This document shows, in pieces, positions 33,884 to 42,899 of a stretch of 64,000 nt of DNA. The stretch lies in NCBI RefSeq assembly GCF_010726955.1, contig NZ_AP022603.1, positions 806,001-870,000 of the forward strand, read 5' to 3'. This DNA is from Mycolicibacterium fallax. Its GTDB lineage: Bacteria > Actinomycetota > Actinomycetes > Mycobacteriales > Mycobacteriaceae. Below the pieces are notes generated by a model. The model made no database searches and was not told where the DNA came from. It saw nothing but the letters and a program-made list of their open reading frames with translations. A program made the position numbers and the translations under genes. Positions within the stretch are counted from its first letter, which is position 1. Every line of letters begins with the position of its first letter.

Positions 33884-33965
33884 CCCGCCAGCGTAGCGGC
33901 GGCGGCCCCGGCCGCGTCGAAATTTCTGTCGGCGACCCCGGCGGACCGGCGTTAGGGTCGTCACC

Positions 33966-34301
33966 ATGACGATGACGAAGGTGGGCGCGGCGATGGCCGG
34001 TGCGCTGGTGGGCGGTTCGGTGCTGTTCGGCAGTGCGGCGCTGTTCGGCAGTGCGGCGCTGTTCGGCAACGCGGCGGTGGCCGGCGCCTGGCCGACCACG
34101 GTCACCCCGGAGATGCAGCGGTACATCGACAACGCCCGCGGCGCGGGTGCCGCCGGTGACGACGACGCCCTGCTGTCCCAGGGGTACCTGGCCTGCCGGC
34201 TGCTCTACACCGGCCAGGGCAGGCAGGGCGCCGTCGACGCGACCAGCGAAGCCGTCGTCAACGCGGCGCGCGGCACGCTGTGCACCCAGGCGCCGGGCTG
34301 A
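33966..34301 (+). CDS. Small secreted DUF732-like protein
   Basis: 111 aa, leaderless (TAGGGT 7 nt before ATG). The signal peptide contains a tandem repeat SALFG-type block (LFGSAALFGSAALFGNAA), encoded by an 18-bp DNA repeat, with cleavage probably after AVAGA. The mature part of about 70 residues has the small helical, two-cysteine pattern (YLACRLLYTGQG ... ARGTLCTQ) of mycobacterial DUF732-like secreted proteins. Function unknown. Confidence 0.75.
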   Translation: MTMTKVGAAMAGALVGGSVLFGSAALFGSAALFGNAAVAGAWPTTVTPEMQRYIDNARGAGAAGDDDALLSQGYLACRLLYTGQGRQGAVDATSEAVVNAARGTLCTQAPG

Positions 34302-34535
34302 CCGGCGCCTGGGTACCCATCGATCGGGGTGTGCCCCGTGCCCACCCTCGCCGCCACGGATCTGCACGCGGTGATGCACGATGCGCAATGCGTCGTCACC
34401 GGTGCGCTGTGCGGAGCTGCGTTGTGACCGAAGGAGTCGAACCTTCCGCGCTGCCCTCCGCGCGCCAGCGGTGACCGGGCTTGGCCCGCCGGTCTGGGCT
34501 TGTGCACGCCTCCGTGGCGACTACCTGCACCCCGA
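34302..34535. other. Gene-free interval with a tRNA T-arm-like fragment
   Basis: 234 bp with no convincing gene. On the minus strand 34430-34446 reads as a perfect T-arm, GAAGG-TTCGACT-CCTTC, followed by GGTCACA, but no matching 5' acceptor strand or anticodon arm precedes it. Probably a tRNA remnant or chance; otherwise nothing seen. Confidence 0.35.
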
Positions 34536-35015
34536 TCAGTCGAGCAGATCCACCTCCCAGTTGGCTCGCTGGATCCGCACGTCGAGTTCCCGCAGGTCGC
34601 GGGACACCCGATCGGCGTCCGCCCGCAGCTGCGACACCGGCAGCGCGGCGAACATCTTGAGCTCCGAGCGCAGCTGCCGGGCGTAGTCGTTCTTGTCGGC
34701 CCCGGCCGCCGCGTCGGCGGCCGTCGTCAGCAGGTGCTGGCGCCAGCGCAGCGCGTCGCGGCGGGCCAGCGCATCGGTCAGGGTGCCGTCGGAACCGATC
34801 CGTGCGGCCGCGTTGGTCCGATTGATCCGCCGGATCAGCGCCCCCCACTCGTCGATCAGCCCCTGGGCCTCGGCCAGCAGCGCGGCGGCGTCCTCGGACG
34901 GCGCCTCACCCTCCTGGTAGCGCGCGTTGGCCTTCACCCGGGTACGCAGCGACTCGATCCGGCGCAGGGTGGTCGATCGCAGGGACAGCGCCTCGGCCAG
35001 CTTCATGGTGCTCAT
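34536..35015 (-). CDS. DIP1984 family protein
   Basis: 159 aa from the ATG at 35015 behind AGAGGAG. Helical protein matching the DIP1984 family: MKLAEALSLRSTTLRRIESL, RVKANARYQEGEAPSEDAAA, ALIRRINRTNAA, and the ending RELDVRIQRANWEVDLLD. Two long coiled-coil helices are likely. The family is widespread and uncharacterised (sometimes called septicolysin-like on weak grounds). It lies between the DUF732-like gene and a RES toxin module. Confidence 0.85.
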   Translation of the reverse strand: MSTMKLAEALSLRSTTLRRIESLRTRVKANARYQEGEAPSEDAAALLAEAQGLIDEWGALIRRINRTNAAARIGSDGTLTDALARRDALRWRQHLLTTAADAAAGADKNDYARQLRSELKMFAALPVSQLRADADRVSRDLRELDVRIQRANWEVDLLD

Positions 35016-35088
35016 CTCCTCTGGGTGAGTTCTCATCCTCACCCAGGGTGTCCGGGCGCGGCAACGCATTTTTCGCAGCCGGCCGGGC

Positions 35089-35700
35089 TCACAGCTCCCA
35101 GCCGATGGTGAACCCGTGCCGCAGCACCAACCGGGCCAGCACGTCGGGGCGGTCGGCCAGCGGCCACGAGGCCGCCTCGAAGGCCTCGGAGCCGAAGACG
35201 GCGAGGTTCAGCGAGGACTCCGGGGTGGTGCGCGACCGGTAGACGATGGCGTCCAGGTCGGCCCACCAGCGCCGGACGGCGTCGGCCAGCAGGTGGCAGG
35301 TGTGCCAGACGTCGGGGTGCTGGCCGGTGCTGATCTGGTCGTCCACCTCGAGCGCATCGAGGTTGCGTTCGGTGCGCAGGTCCAGCACCCGCAGCGGCCG
35401 GGTCGTGGTGAGCCGGATCAGGTGATCGGCGCCGTGGTCGGCGGGGATCACCAGGCCGGTGCCCCGGTAGCGCTCCCGGAACGCCCCGGTCAGCAGGCGC
35501 CCGGCATAGCGGGTGCGAAAGGCCCCCGAATCGGGGTCGAAGCGATACCGCGGGGTGGCGAACCCGACCCAGGTCCAGTCGGGGAAGGCGGCGGCCTCCA
35601 CCCGCCAGAACTGCGTCCCGGCGGGGATCGAACGGCGGCGCAGTCCCGGCGGGCGGTCGGTCGGCGGCGGGCGCCGGTATCCGGCCGGAAGCTCAGGCAC
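35089..35700 (-). CDS. RES-domain toxin (NAD+-degrading type)
   Basis: 203 aa from a GTG at 35700 that overlaps the antitoxin stop by 8 bp. RES-domain features: FWRVEAAAFPDWTWVGFATP, RYRFDPDSGAFRTRYAG, RERYRGTGLVIPAD, DLRTERNLDALEVDDQI, ILLADAVRRW-type helix and a late VYRSRTTPESSLNLAVF with the conserved Arg and Ser. Relatives such as MbcT degrade NAD+ by phosphorolysis. Translated after, and coupled to, its antitoxin. Confidence 0.85.
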   Translation of the reverse strand: MPELPAGYRRPPPTDRPPGLRRRSIPAGTQFWRVEAAAFPDWTWVGFATPRYRFDPDSGAFRTRYAGRLLTGAFRERYRGTGLVIPADHGADHLIRLTTTRPLRVLDLRTERNLDALEVDDQISTGQHPDVWHTCHLLADAVRRWWADLDAIVYRSRTTPESSLNLAVFGSEAFEAASWPLADRPDVLARLVLRHGFTIGWEL

Positions 35701-36208
35701 CGAGCGCGGCCAACATGCCCCAGGCGGTGTCGGCGAGGTCCGGGCGGCGCAGCGCCGCGGCGATCGAAACCCCACCCAGCTCGTCGTGGGTGATCCGCAT
35801 GATGCGGTCCGCGGCCATCGGATCGGCGGTGAACCCGGTCAGCAGATCCAGTATCCGCGGCAGCTCCGGGCGGACCCGGTCCTCGTCGAATTGCCAAGCC
35901 GGAAACCAGGTTTGGTTCCCGATCGGCGCTCCGATCAGCCTGCCGCGGGTGCGCATCCGGTGCACCGCCTGCGGGGTGCGCAGGCCCAGCAGGGCCTGCA
36001 CCGCCGGGGTGGGCAGCGCGCCGTCGCGGAAATCCTCGGTCAGCGCGGCGCGACGGGTGCGGTTCAGGTTCGCCGCGGCGATGCGCTCCAGGGTGCCGGC
36101 GGGCCCGTCGGGGGCGTCGACGAGCAACTCGAGGACCTCGGCGAAGCCGGGATCGCGCTCGGCGCGCGCCTGGACCTCCCGAACCAGCGGGGCGACAGCG
36201 GACGTCAT
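35693..36208 (-). CDS. Antitoxin partner of the RES toxin
   Basis: 171 aa. Leaderless start (TAGGCT 6 nt before ATG). The C-terminal half has the Xre/MbcA/ParS toxin-binding layout: a helix-turn-helix-like PAVQALLGLRTPQAVHRMRT, then GRLIGAPIGNQTWFPAWQFD and ELPRILDLLTGFTADPMAAD. It should sequester the toxin and repress the operon. Assignment rests on the pattern and coupling to the RES gene. Confidence 0.82.
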   Translation of the reverse strand: MTSAVAPLVREVQARAERDPGFAEVLELLVDAPDGPAGTLERIAAANLNRTRRAALTEDFRDGALPTPAVQALLGLRTPQAVHRMRTRGRLIGAPIGNQTWFPAWQFDEDRVRPELPRILDLLTGFTADPMAADRIMRITHDELGGVSIAAALRRPDLADTAWGMLAALGA

Positions 36209-36235
36209 GGCTCCAGCCTACGCCGCACTGCGGGT

Positions 36236-36251
36236 AATTGAAACAATTGAA
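36236..36251. promoter_or_regulatory. Direct repeat AATTGAA at the divergent antitoxin/uvrB promoter
   Basis: AATTGAA at 36236-36242 and 36245-36251, nine bases apart, in a locally AT-rich spot. It covers the position of the -35 for the minus-strand antitoxin (TAGGCT -10). Possible autoregulatory operator. Confidence 0.35.
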
Positions 36252-36321
36252 TCAGCGATGCTGCGCGGGTGCGGCGCGCGGCGCGGGGTGCCTGTCGGGC
36301 CCGCCGCCTACCCTGGAGGCC

Positions 36322-38481
36322 ATGGCCTTCGCAGCGGAACACCCCGTCGTCGCGCATTCGGAGTACCGTGCCGTCGACGATGTGGTCCGGTCCGGCGCCG
36401 CGTTCGAGGTGGTCAGCGAGTACGAACCCGCCGGTGATCAACCGACCGCCATCGCGGATCTGGAACGCCGGGTTCGGGCGGGGGAGCGCGACATCGTGCT
36501 GCTCGGTGCCACCGGCACCGGCAAGTCGGCGACGACGGCCTGGCTGATCGAACGGTTGCAGCGGCCCACCCTGGTGATGGCGCCCAACAAGACGCTGGCC
36601 GCCCAGCTGGCCAACGAGCTGCGGGAGATGCTGCCCAACAACGCCGTCGAGTACTTCGTCTCGTACTACGACTACTACCAACCCGAGGCCTACATCGCCC
36701 AGACCGACACCTACATCGAGAAGGACAGCTCGATCAACGACGACGTCGAGCGACTGCGGCACTCGGCGACCTCCAGCCTGCTGTCCCGCCGCGACGTCGT
36801 CGTGGTCGCCTCGGTGTCCTGCATCTACGGCCTGGGCACCCCGCAGTCCTACCTGGACCGCTCGGTGGAACTGAAGGTCGGCGACGAGGTGGTCCGGGAT
36901 CAGTTGCTGCGGCTGCTCGTCGACGTGCAGTACACCCGCAACGACATGTCGTTCACCCGCGGCGCGTTCCGGGTGCGCGGCGACACCGTCGAGATCATCC
37001 CGTCGTACGAGGAACTCGCGGTGCGCATCGAGTTCTTCGGCGACGAGGTGGAGGCGCTGTACTACCTGCACCCGCTGACCGGCGATGTGGTCCGTCAGGT
37101 CGATTCACTGCGGATCTTCCCCGCCACCCACTACGTGGCCGGCCCGGAGCGGATGGCGGCGGCGCTGTCCGGCATCGAGGAGGAGCTGGCCGAGCGGCTG
37201 GCCGACCTGGAGAACCGGGGCAAGCTGCTGGAGGCCCAACGGCTGCGGATGCGCACCAACTACGACATCGAGATGATGCGCCAGGTCGGGTTCTGCTCCG
37301 GGATCGAGAACTACTCCCGGCACATCGACGGCCGGCCGGCCGGCTCGGCGCCGGCCACCCTGCTGGACTACTTCCCCGAGGACTTCCTGCTGGTCATCGA
37401 CGAATCGCACGTCACCGTCCCGCAGATCGGCGCCATGTACGAGGGCGACATGTCCCGCAAGCGCAACCTCGTCGAGTTCGGTTTCCGGCTGCCGTCGGCG
37501 ACCGACAACCGGCCGCTGACCTGGGAGGAGTTCTCCCAGCGGGTCGGCCAGACGGTGTACCTGTCGGCCACCCCCGGCCCGTACGAGCTGGCCCAGTCCG
37601 GCGGCGAGTTCGTCGAACAGGTGATCCGCCCGACCGGGCTGCTGGACCCGAAGGTGACGGTCAAACCCACCAAGGGCCAGATCGACGACCTGATCGGCGA
37701 GATCCGCGCCCGCACCGACCGCGACGAGCGGGTGCTGGTCACCACGCTGACCAAGAAGATGTCCGAGGACCTCACCGACTACCTGCTGGAGATGGGCATT
37801 CGGGTGCGCTACCTGCACTCCGAGGTGGACACCCTGCGCCGCGTCGAGTTGCTGCGGCAGCTGCGACTCGGGGAGTACGACGTGCTGGTGGGCATCAACC
37901 TGCTGCGCGAGGGCCTCGACCTGCCCGAGGTGTCGCTGGTGGCGATCCTGGACGCCGACAAGGAGGGCTTTCTGCGGTCGCCGCGCAGCCTGATCCAGAC
38001 CATCGGCCGGGCGGCGCGCAACGTGTCCGGCGAGGTGCACATGTACGCCGACAGGATCACCGACTCGATGCGGGAAGCCATCGACGAGACCGAGCGCCGG
38101 CGGGCCAAGCAGATCGCCTACAACACCGAGCGCGGCATCGACCCGCAGCCGCTGCGCAAGAAGATCGCCGACATCCTCGACCAGGTCTACCGGGAGGCCG
38201 AGGACACCGAGTCCGTCGAGGTCGGGGGCTCCGGGCGGAACGCCTCGCGGGGTCGGCGCGCTCAGGGGGAGCCGGGCCGTGCGGTCAGCGCCGGCATCGT
38301 CGAGGGCCGCGACACCGCCAACATGCCGCGCGCCGAGCTGGCCGACCTGATCAAGGATCTGACCGAGCAGATGATGGCCGCCGCCCGCGACCTGCAGTTC
38401 GAGCTCGCCGGCCGGTTGCGCGACGAGATCGCCGACCTGAAGAAGGAACTGCGCGGGATGGACGCCGCCGGGCTGCAGTAG
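36322..38481 (+). CDS. uvrB: Excinuclease ABC subunit B
   Basis: 719 aa. Leaderless start (TACCCT 7 nt before ATG 36322). Helicase-like DNA damage recognition protein: Walker [17 protein letters not shown], beta-hairpin [24 protein letters not shown]-type [12 protein letters not shown], motif [11 protein letters not shown], motifs [22 protein letters not shown] and QTIGRAARN, and a C-terminal UVR domain ([20 protein letters not shown]) that binds UvrC. All motifs are intact. Flanked by two toxin-antitoxin modules. Confidence 0.97.
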   Translation: MAFAAEHPVVAHSEYRAVDDVVRSGAAFEVVSEYEPAGDQPTAIADLERRVRAGERDIVLLGATGTGKSATTAWLIERLQRPTLVMAPNKTLAAQLANELREMLPNNAVEYFVSYYDYYQPEAYIAQTDTYIEKDSSINDDVERLRHSATSSLLSRRDVVVVASVSCIYGLGTPQSYLDRSVELKVGDEVVRDQLLRLLVDVQYTRNDMSFTRGAFRVRGDTVEIIPSYEELAVRIEFFGDEVEALYYLHPLTGDVVRQVDSLRIFPATHYVAGPERMAAALSGIEEELAERLADLENRGKLLEAQRLRMRTNYDIEMMRQVGFCSGIENYSRHIDGRPAGSAPATLLDYFPEDFLLVIDESHVTVPQIGAMYEGDMSRKRNLVEFGFRLPSATDNRPLTWEEFSQRVGQTVYLSATPGPYELAQSGGEFVEQVIRPTGLLDPKVTVKPTKGQIDDLIGEIRARTDRDERVLVTTLTKKMSEDLTDYLLEMGIRVRYLHSEVDTLRRVELLRQLRLGEYDVLVGINLLREGLDLPEVSLVAILDADKEGFLRSPRSLIQTIGRAARNVSGEVHMYADRITDSMREAIDETERRRAKQIAYNTERGIDPQPLRKKIADILDQVYREAEDTESVEVGGSGRNASRGRRAQGEPGRAVSAGIVEGRDTANMPRAELADLIKDLTEQMMAAARDLQFELAGRLRDEIADLKKELRGMDAAGLQ

Positions 38482-38491
38482 CCGGGTAGAC

Positions 38492-38516
38492 CGATTCGTA
38501 TACGTATCGGTAGCCT
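38492..38516 (+). promoter_or_regulatory. Palindromic operator and leaderless promoter of the MazEF-type module
   Basis: CGATTCGTATACGTATCG (38492-38509) is a palindrome with one symmetric mismatch, directly upstream of TAGCCT (38511-38516), which is 6 nt before the antitoxin ATG at 38523. A fitting site for autorepression by the ribbon-helix-helix antitoxin. Confidence 0.6.
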
Positions 38517-38522
38517 GAGCTG

Positions 38523-38747
38523 ATGACGACGATCAAGGTCCCGGCCGAGCTGCGCGACCGGATCAACCGGGATGCCCGGGAGCGGGGGATCTCGGCCGCC
38601 CGGTTCATCGAGGGATTGCTCGACGGTTTCGAGCGTCGTCAGCGCATGGAGGCGTTCGGCCGGGCCTTCCGCGGTGCCGACTCCGATTACTGGGATGAGT
38701 TCCGCGCCTGGGACGTCGCCACCGATGATGTGCGCGATGGCCAGTGA
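38523..38747 (+). CDS. Ribbon-helix-helix antitoxin (MazE-like)
   Basis: 74 aa. Residues 1-40 (TTIKVPAELRDRINRDARER, GISAARFIEGLLDGF) form a ribbon-helix-helix DNA-binding domain; the acidic C-terminus (DSDYWDEFRAWDVATDDV) is the likely toxin-binding tail. Leaderless start. Overlaps the toxin gene by 11 bp. Confidence 0.85.
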   Translation: MTTIKVPAELRDRINRDARERGISAARFIEGLLDGFERRQRMEAFGRAFRGADSDYWDEFRAWDVATDDVRDGQ

Positions 38748-39090
38748 GCTCCGACGCGGGAGCGTGCTGTGGGCCGAACTCGACCCGGTGCGCGGGCGTG
38801 AGCAGTCCGGTCGCCGGCCCGTTCTCGTCGTTGCCGGCGATCTGTACCTGGAGCAGGCAGATACCTTGGCGATCGTGGTGCCCGCGACGACGAACGACCG
38901 CGGCTGGCCCAATCATGTTCCGCTCAGCGGGCCCGGGCTGACCCTGCCGACGCGGACCCTGGCGATGACCGAGCAGCCTCGGACCATCACCAGGGAGCGG
39001 CTGTTCGACCACGCCGGCATGGTCGATGCGGCAACGATGCGGGAAGTGGATCGTTGGCTCCGCGATTTCCTGGGGCTGGCAGGCGCGTGA
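38737..39090 (+). CDS. MazF/PemK-type endoribonuclease toxin
   Basis: 117 aa. PemK/MazF fold: GSVLWAELDPVRGREQSGRR, PVLVVAGD, IVVPATTNDRGWPNHVPL, TLAMTEQPRTITRERL, and a final helix EVDRWLRDFLGL. The Arg and Thr in the conserved strands fit an active mRNA interferase; cleavage site not predictable. Last base shared with the MFS gene start. Confidence 0.87.
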   Translation: MASELRRGSVLWAELDPVRGREQSGRRPVLVVAGDLYLEQADTLAIVVPATTNDRGWPNHVPLSGPGLTLPTRTLAMTEQPRTITRERLFDHAGMVDAATMREVDRWLRDFLGLAGA

Positions 39091-40466
39091 TGAGCCCCGG
39101 CAGCTGGCGGGAGCTGCTGGCCCGGCCCTACCTGGGCGCCTGCGCGGTGCTGGCCGGCGGGGTCGCGCTGTACGCCACCAACGAGTTCCTCACCGTCAGC
39201 CTGCTGCCCTCGACCGTCGCGGACATCGGCGGGCAGCGGCTCTACGCCTGGGTCACCTCGGTGTACCTGGTCGCCTCGGTGGCCGCCGCGACCACCGTCG
39301 GTGGACTGCTGCGCCGGCTGGGCCCGCGGTGGGCGTACCTCGGCGGTCTGGCGGTGTTCGCGGCGGGCAGCCTGGTGTGCGCGCTGGCCCCGAACATGGA
39401 AATCCTGCTGGCCGGCCGGGCGGTGCAGGGCGCCGGCGGCGGGGTGCTGGCCGGGCTGGGCTACGCGGTGATCAACGCGGTGCTGCCGCCGTCGCTGTGG
39501 ACCCGCGCCTCGGCGCTGGTGTCGGCGATGTGGGGCGTCGGCAGCCTGATCGGGCCGGCCTCCGGCGGGCTGTTCGCCCAGCTCGGGCTGTGGCGGTGGG
39601 CGTTCTGGATGCTGCTGATCCTGACCGCCGCGATGGCCCTGCTGGTGCCGCGGGCGCTGCCGGGTCGGGTCGGGGTCACCCGCGACGAGCCGTGGCGGAT
39701 CCCGGTCTGGTCGCTGCTGCTGCTCGGCGCCGCGGCCCTGGCGGTGAGCGTGGCCGCGCTGCCCCGGCAGCTCTGGGCGACCGTCGCGCTGCTGGCCGTC
39801 GGGGTGGCGCTGGTGGCGATCTTCCTGGTGGTCGACCGGCGCGCCGCAGTCGCGGTGCTGCCGGCGACGGCGTTTCGGCCCGGTCCGCTGAAATGGATGT
39901 ACGCCACCCTCGGCCTGCTGATGACCGTCACCATGGTCGACATGTACGTGCCGCTGTTCGGTCAGCGGCTGGCCGGGCTGCTGCCGCTGGCCGCCGGCTT
40001 CCTTGCGGTGGCGCTGTCCACCGGGTGGACGGCCGGTGAACTGGTCAGCGCCTCGATCGCCCGGCGCCGCACCACGGCCCGGATCGTGGCGTCGGCCCCG
40101 CTGGTGATGGCCGTCGGACTGATCGGCACCGCCGCCACCCAGCGGCCGGGCACCGGGTTGCTCGGCGTCGCGGTCTGGGTGGTGACCCTGACGGTCACCG
40201 GCGTCGGCATCGGGATGGCGTGGCCGCACCTGTCGGCGTGGGTGATGGGTGGGGTGCACGACCCGGCGGAGGGCACCACCGCCGCGGCCGCGATCAACAC
40301 CGTCCAGCTGATCTGCGGGGCGTTCGGGGCGGGCCTGGCCGGGGTGATCGTCAACCTGACCGACGACGGCGGCGCGGCGCCGGCCCGCTGGCTGTTCGGG
40401 TCGTTCGCGGCGCTGGCGCTGCTCGGGCTGTTCGCCTCGGTGCGGGCGGCGCGCGCCGACCGATAG
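39090..40466 (+). CDS. MFS multidrug efflux permease (Rv1634 type)
   Basis: 458 aa, about 14 hydrophobic segments (DHA2-like). Motif region GLLRRLGPRWAYLGGLAVFA and the drug-antiporter motif GRAVQGAGGGVLAGLGYAVI. It starts at the last base of the toxin stop (TGATG). In M. tuberculosis the equivalent Rv1634 follows uvrB directly; here the toxin-antitoxin pair is inserted between. Substrates unknown. Confidence 0.9.
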   Translation: MSPGSWRELLARPYLGACAVLAGGVALYATNEFLTVSLLPSTVADIGGQRLYAWVTSVYLVASVAAATTVGGLLRRLGPRWAYLGGLAVFAAGSLVCALAPNMEILLAGRAVQGAGGGVLAGLGYAVINAVLPPSLWTRASALVSAMWGVGSLIGPASGGLFAQLGLWRWAFWMLLILTAAMALLVPRALPGRVGVTRDEPWRIPVWSLLLLGAAALAVSVAALPRQLWATVALLAVGVALVAIFLVVDRRAAVAVLPATAFRPGPLKWMYATLGLLMTVTMVDMYVPLFGQRLAGLLPLAAGFLAVALSTGWTAGELVSASIARRRTTARIVASAPLVMAVGLIGTAATQRPGTGLLGVAVWVVTLTVTGVGIGMAWPHLSAWVMGGVHDPAEGTTAAAAINTVQLICGAFGAGLAGVIVNLTDDGGAAPARWLFGSFAALALLGLFASVRAARADR

Positions 40467-40499
40467 CGCGCCAGCCGGGGCGGACCCCGCCGGTCAGAC

Positions 40500-41081
40500 T
40501 CAGCCGGGCGGATTCGGCGCCGGCGGAAACGCCGGCATGCCGCTGGGCGTGACCAGGTTGGTGCCCCAATCCGACAGCGGGTAGACGTTCACCGAATAGG
40601 TCAGCCGGCTGTTCCTGGGCGACTCGTGACTGCACAGCGCGACGATGTAGCCGCCGTCACCGGCCGACCGGTCCTTGCTGAACGCGGCCTGCTGGTCGCA
40701 ACCGGCGGCCGGCCCGGCGGGCTTCTCGATCCGGAAACCGGCGGCGGTGAGCAGTTGCTGCGCCTTGTCGAAGGCGGGCCCGGCCAGATCGCCGACGGTC
40801 AGCGTCCACATCTGGCCGGTGGTGCCCGGAACGTCGAAGGATTTGCCGTTCACGGTGCCCGCGACGACGGGCACGTCGGTGGGAAAGCCCTCGGGCAGGT
40901 CGGTGGCGACGCCGGGGTCCGCGGCAACCGTGGTGGTGGTCGTTGTCGTGGTGGCGGCCGGTGTCGGCGCGCTGTCGGTGGCGTCGGCGGGCTGCCGGTC
41001 GGTGCAGCCGGACAGCGCGACGGCACCGGTCAGCAGCAGCAGCGCCAGCGTCGTTGCCGGCCGGGGCGGCGGGTTGGTCAT
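40500..41081 (-). CDS. Lipoprotein with threonine-rich linker
   Basis: 193 aa from ATG 41081. Signal peptide with lipobox ALSGC (Cys about 26), a linker with eight consecutive threonines, then a domain containing GKSFDVPGTTGQMWTLTVGD, AFDKAQQLLTAAGF and two cysteines (GCDQQA, LCSHESPRN). Convergent with the MFS gene and divergent from the kinase cassette. Family not recognised; mycobacterial outer-face lipoprotein. Confidence 0.78.
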   Translation of the reverse strand: MTNPPPRPATTLALLLLTGAVALSGCTDRQPADATDSAPTPAATTTTTTTTVAADPGVATDLPEGFPTDVPVVAGTVNGKSFDVPGTTGQMWTLTVGDLAGPAFDKAQQLLTAAGFRIEKPAGPAAGCDQQAAFSKDRSAGDGGYIVALCSHESPRNSRLTYSVNVYPLSDWGTNLVTPSGMPAFPPAPNPPG

Positions 41082-41170
41082 GGCCAGCAGTTTAAGCACC
41101 CGGGCCGCGGCCACCGGCGACGGCCGAAAGGGTGTCCGGCGGGGTGACCGGGGGTGCCTATGCTGGCACC

Positions 41171-41230
41171 GTGTACCTCATCGGTGTGGCCCCCGGCCGC
41201 CGCGGCAGCCGGCCGGCGCGACCGTGCTGA
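41171..41230 (+). CDS. Predicted leaderless upstream ORF before kinase 1
   Basis: A TATGCT box (41159-41164) lies 6 nt before a GTG that opens a 19-codon frame (MYLIGVAPGRRGSRPARPC). Its stop TGA (41228-41230) overlaps the kinase GTG at 41224. The kinase itself has no Shine-Dalgarno, so translation may depend on reinitiation. A similar arrangement precedes kinase 2. Not proven to be translated. Confidence 0.4.
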   Translation: MYLIGVAPGRRGSRPARPC

Positions 41231-42855
41231 ACCCGGGCACCGACTTCGCCGGCTACCGGATCGAGCGGGTGCTCGGCTCCGGCGGCATGGGCATGGTCTA
41301 TCTGGCCCGCGACCGGTATCTGCCGCGCTGGGACGCGGTGAAGGTGCTGTCCGCGCAGTTGTCCCGCGATCCCGACTTCCGGGCCCGGTTCACCCGGGAG
41401 GCCGACGTCGCGGCCGGGCTCAGCCACCCCAACATCGTGTCGATCTACGACCGCGGGGAGACCGACGGCCAGCTGTGGATCGCGATGCAGTTCGTCGACG
41501 GCACCGACGCGGAGAACGCGCTGCGGGCGGGCACCATGACCCCGAACCGGGCGCTGCACATTGTCGGGCAGGTCGCCAAGGCGCTGGACTACGCGCACCA
41601 CCGGCACGTCGTGCACCGCGACATCAAACCGGCGAACTTTCTGCTGGAGGCCGGTGACGGCGGCGGCGAGCGGGTGCTGCTGGCCGACTTCGGGATCGCC
41701 AGGGCACTCGACGACGCCGGCTCGATCACCGCGACCGGTTCGGTGCTGGCGACGGTCAGCTACGCCGCGCCGGAGACGCTGTCGGGGGGCGTGGTCGACG
41801 GGCGCGCCGACATCTACGCGCTGGGCTGCAGCCTGTTCCGGCTGCTGACCGGCCGGGCGCCGTTCGAGTCCGCCGGCGGGATGGCCGCGGTGATGCTGGC
41901 GCACCTGCACCAGCCGCCGCCGCGGGTGTCGGAGGTCCGACCCGGGCTGCCGGTCGCCCTCGACGAGGTCATCGCCACCGCGCTGGCCAAGGATCCGGCG
42001 CGCCGTTACGGCAGCGCGCGGGAGCTGGCGGCCGCGGCGTCGGCCGCGCTGCACCACGGCCCGGCCTCGGGCTGGGTCCCGCCGGTTGCGCCGCCGGTTG
42101 CGCCGCCGCGGCGTGGGCGGCGCCGGATGGTGCTGGGTGCGCTGGCCGGGGTCGGGATCGTCGCCGCCGGTTCGGTGGCCGCGGTGACGGCGTTCGGCGG
42201 CGGCGACGCGGAATCGGATCCGGTCCCGCGGGCCGCGGTGACCTCGCCGGTTGCCGAGCCCGCGCCGATCGTGCCGGTCAGCGCGCTGCGCGGGCTGCTG
42301 CTGCCGCCCGATGAGCTGCAGGAACTGGCCGGGGGGCGGGCGATCTCCGAGATTGCCACCCAGCCGGCACTGACCAGAAACTCGGCGGCACTGACCGAGA
42401 AGGAGTGCATCGGCCCCTGGGCGCCCACCGACGAACTCACCTACACCGGCAGCGGTTACCTCGGCGCCCTGGTCCAGTACTTCCACCACACCGATGACGC
42501 GGCGCAGAGCCCGACCGTGGTGCAGGCCGTCGTCGGATTCCTGAACCCGGCGGCCGCCAAGGGCTATCTCGATCAGCAGATCGCCGGCTGGAAGGCGTGC
42601 GGCGGCCGCACGGTCACCATCAATGTCGCTGGAAAGGCCCCGATGATCCAACGGCTCGGGGTGCCGCAGGTCAGCTCGGACGGGATCCTGACGATGGTCA
42701 CCGCGAACCAGGATGGTGGGCAAGCACTGTGCTCGCATTCGCTGGGCGCGCGCAACAACGTGGTGATCGAGGTGGACATCTGCAATCAGGACTCCGCGGG
42801 CGGGGCTCCGTCGCGGGCGGTGGTGGCGCGGATCGCCGACGGCATCCCCGCCTAG
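41224..42855 (+). CDS. Transmembrane Ser/Thr protein kinase with PknH-type sensor domain (kinase 1)
   Basis: 543 aa from GTG 41224. Kinase domain residues 10-280: GSGGMG at 18-23, ATP lysine Lys40, catalytic Asp133 in HRDIKPAN, DFG Asp155, activation loop [18 protein letters not shown] with candidate phosphothreonines. A basic, proline-rich juxtamembrane part precedes one transmembrane helix near 300-322, then an extracellular domain with conserved cysteines (KECIGPW, KACGGRT, LCSHSLGARNN, DICNQD) of the PknH-like sensor type. It should sense an envelope signal. 63% or so of the kinase lobe looks identical by eye to kinase 2, indicating a local duplication. Confidence 0.92.
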   Translation: MLNPGTDFAGYRIERVLGSGGMGMVYLARDRYLPRWDAVKVLSAQLSRDPDFRARFTREADVAAGLSHPNIVSIYDRGETDGQLWIAMQFVDGTDAENALRAGTMTPNRALHIVGQVAKALDYAHHRHVVHRDIKPANFLLEAGDGGGERVLLADFGIARALDDAGSITATGSVLATVSYAAPETLSGGVVDGRADIYALGCSLFRLLTGRAPFESAGGMAAVMLAHLHQPPPRVSEVRPGLPVALDEVIATALAKDPARRYGSARELAAAASAALHHGPASGWVPPVAPPVAPPRRGRRRMVLGALAGVGIVAAGSVAAVTAFGGGDAESDPVPRAAVTSPVAEPAPIVPVSALRGLLLPPDELQELAGGRAISEIATQPALTRNSAALTEKECIGPWAPTDELTYTGSGYLGALVQYFHHTDDAAQSPTVVQAVVGFLNPAAAKGYLDQQIAGWKACGGRTVTINVAGKAPMIQRLGVPQVSSDGILTMVTANQDGGQALCSHSLGARNNVVIEVDICNQDSAGGAPSRAVVARIADGIPA

Positions 42856-42899
42856 CTGCCCCGCCAGCCCCGGTCGGCCGGGCACGGTAGCGTGGCGGC

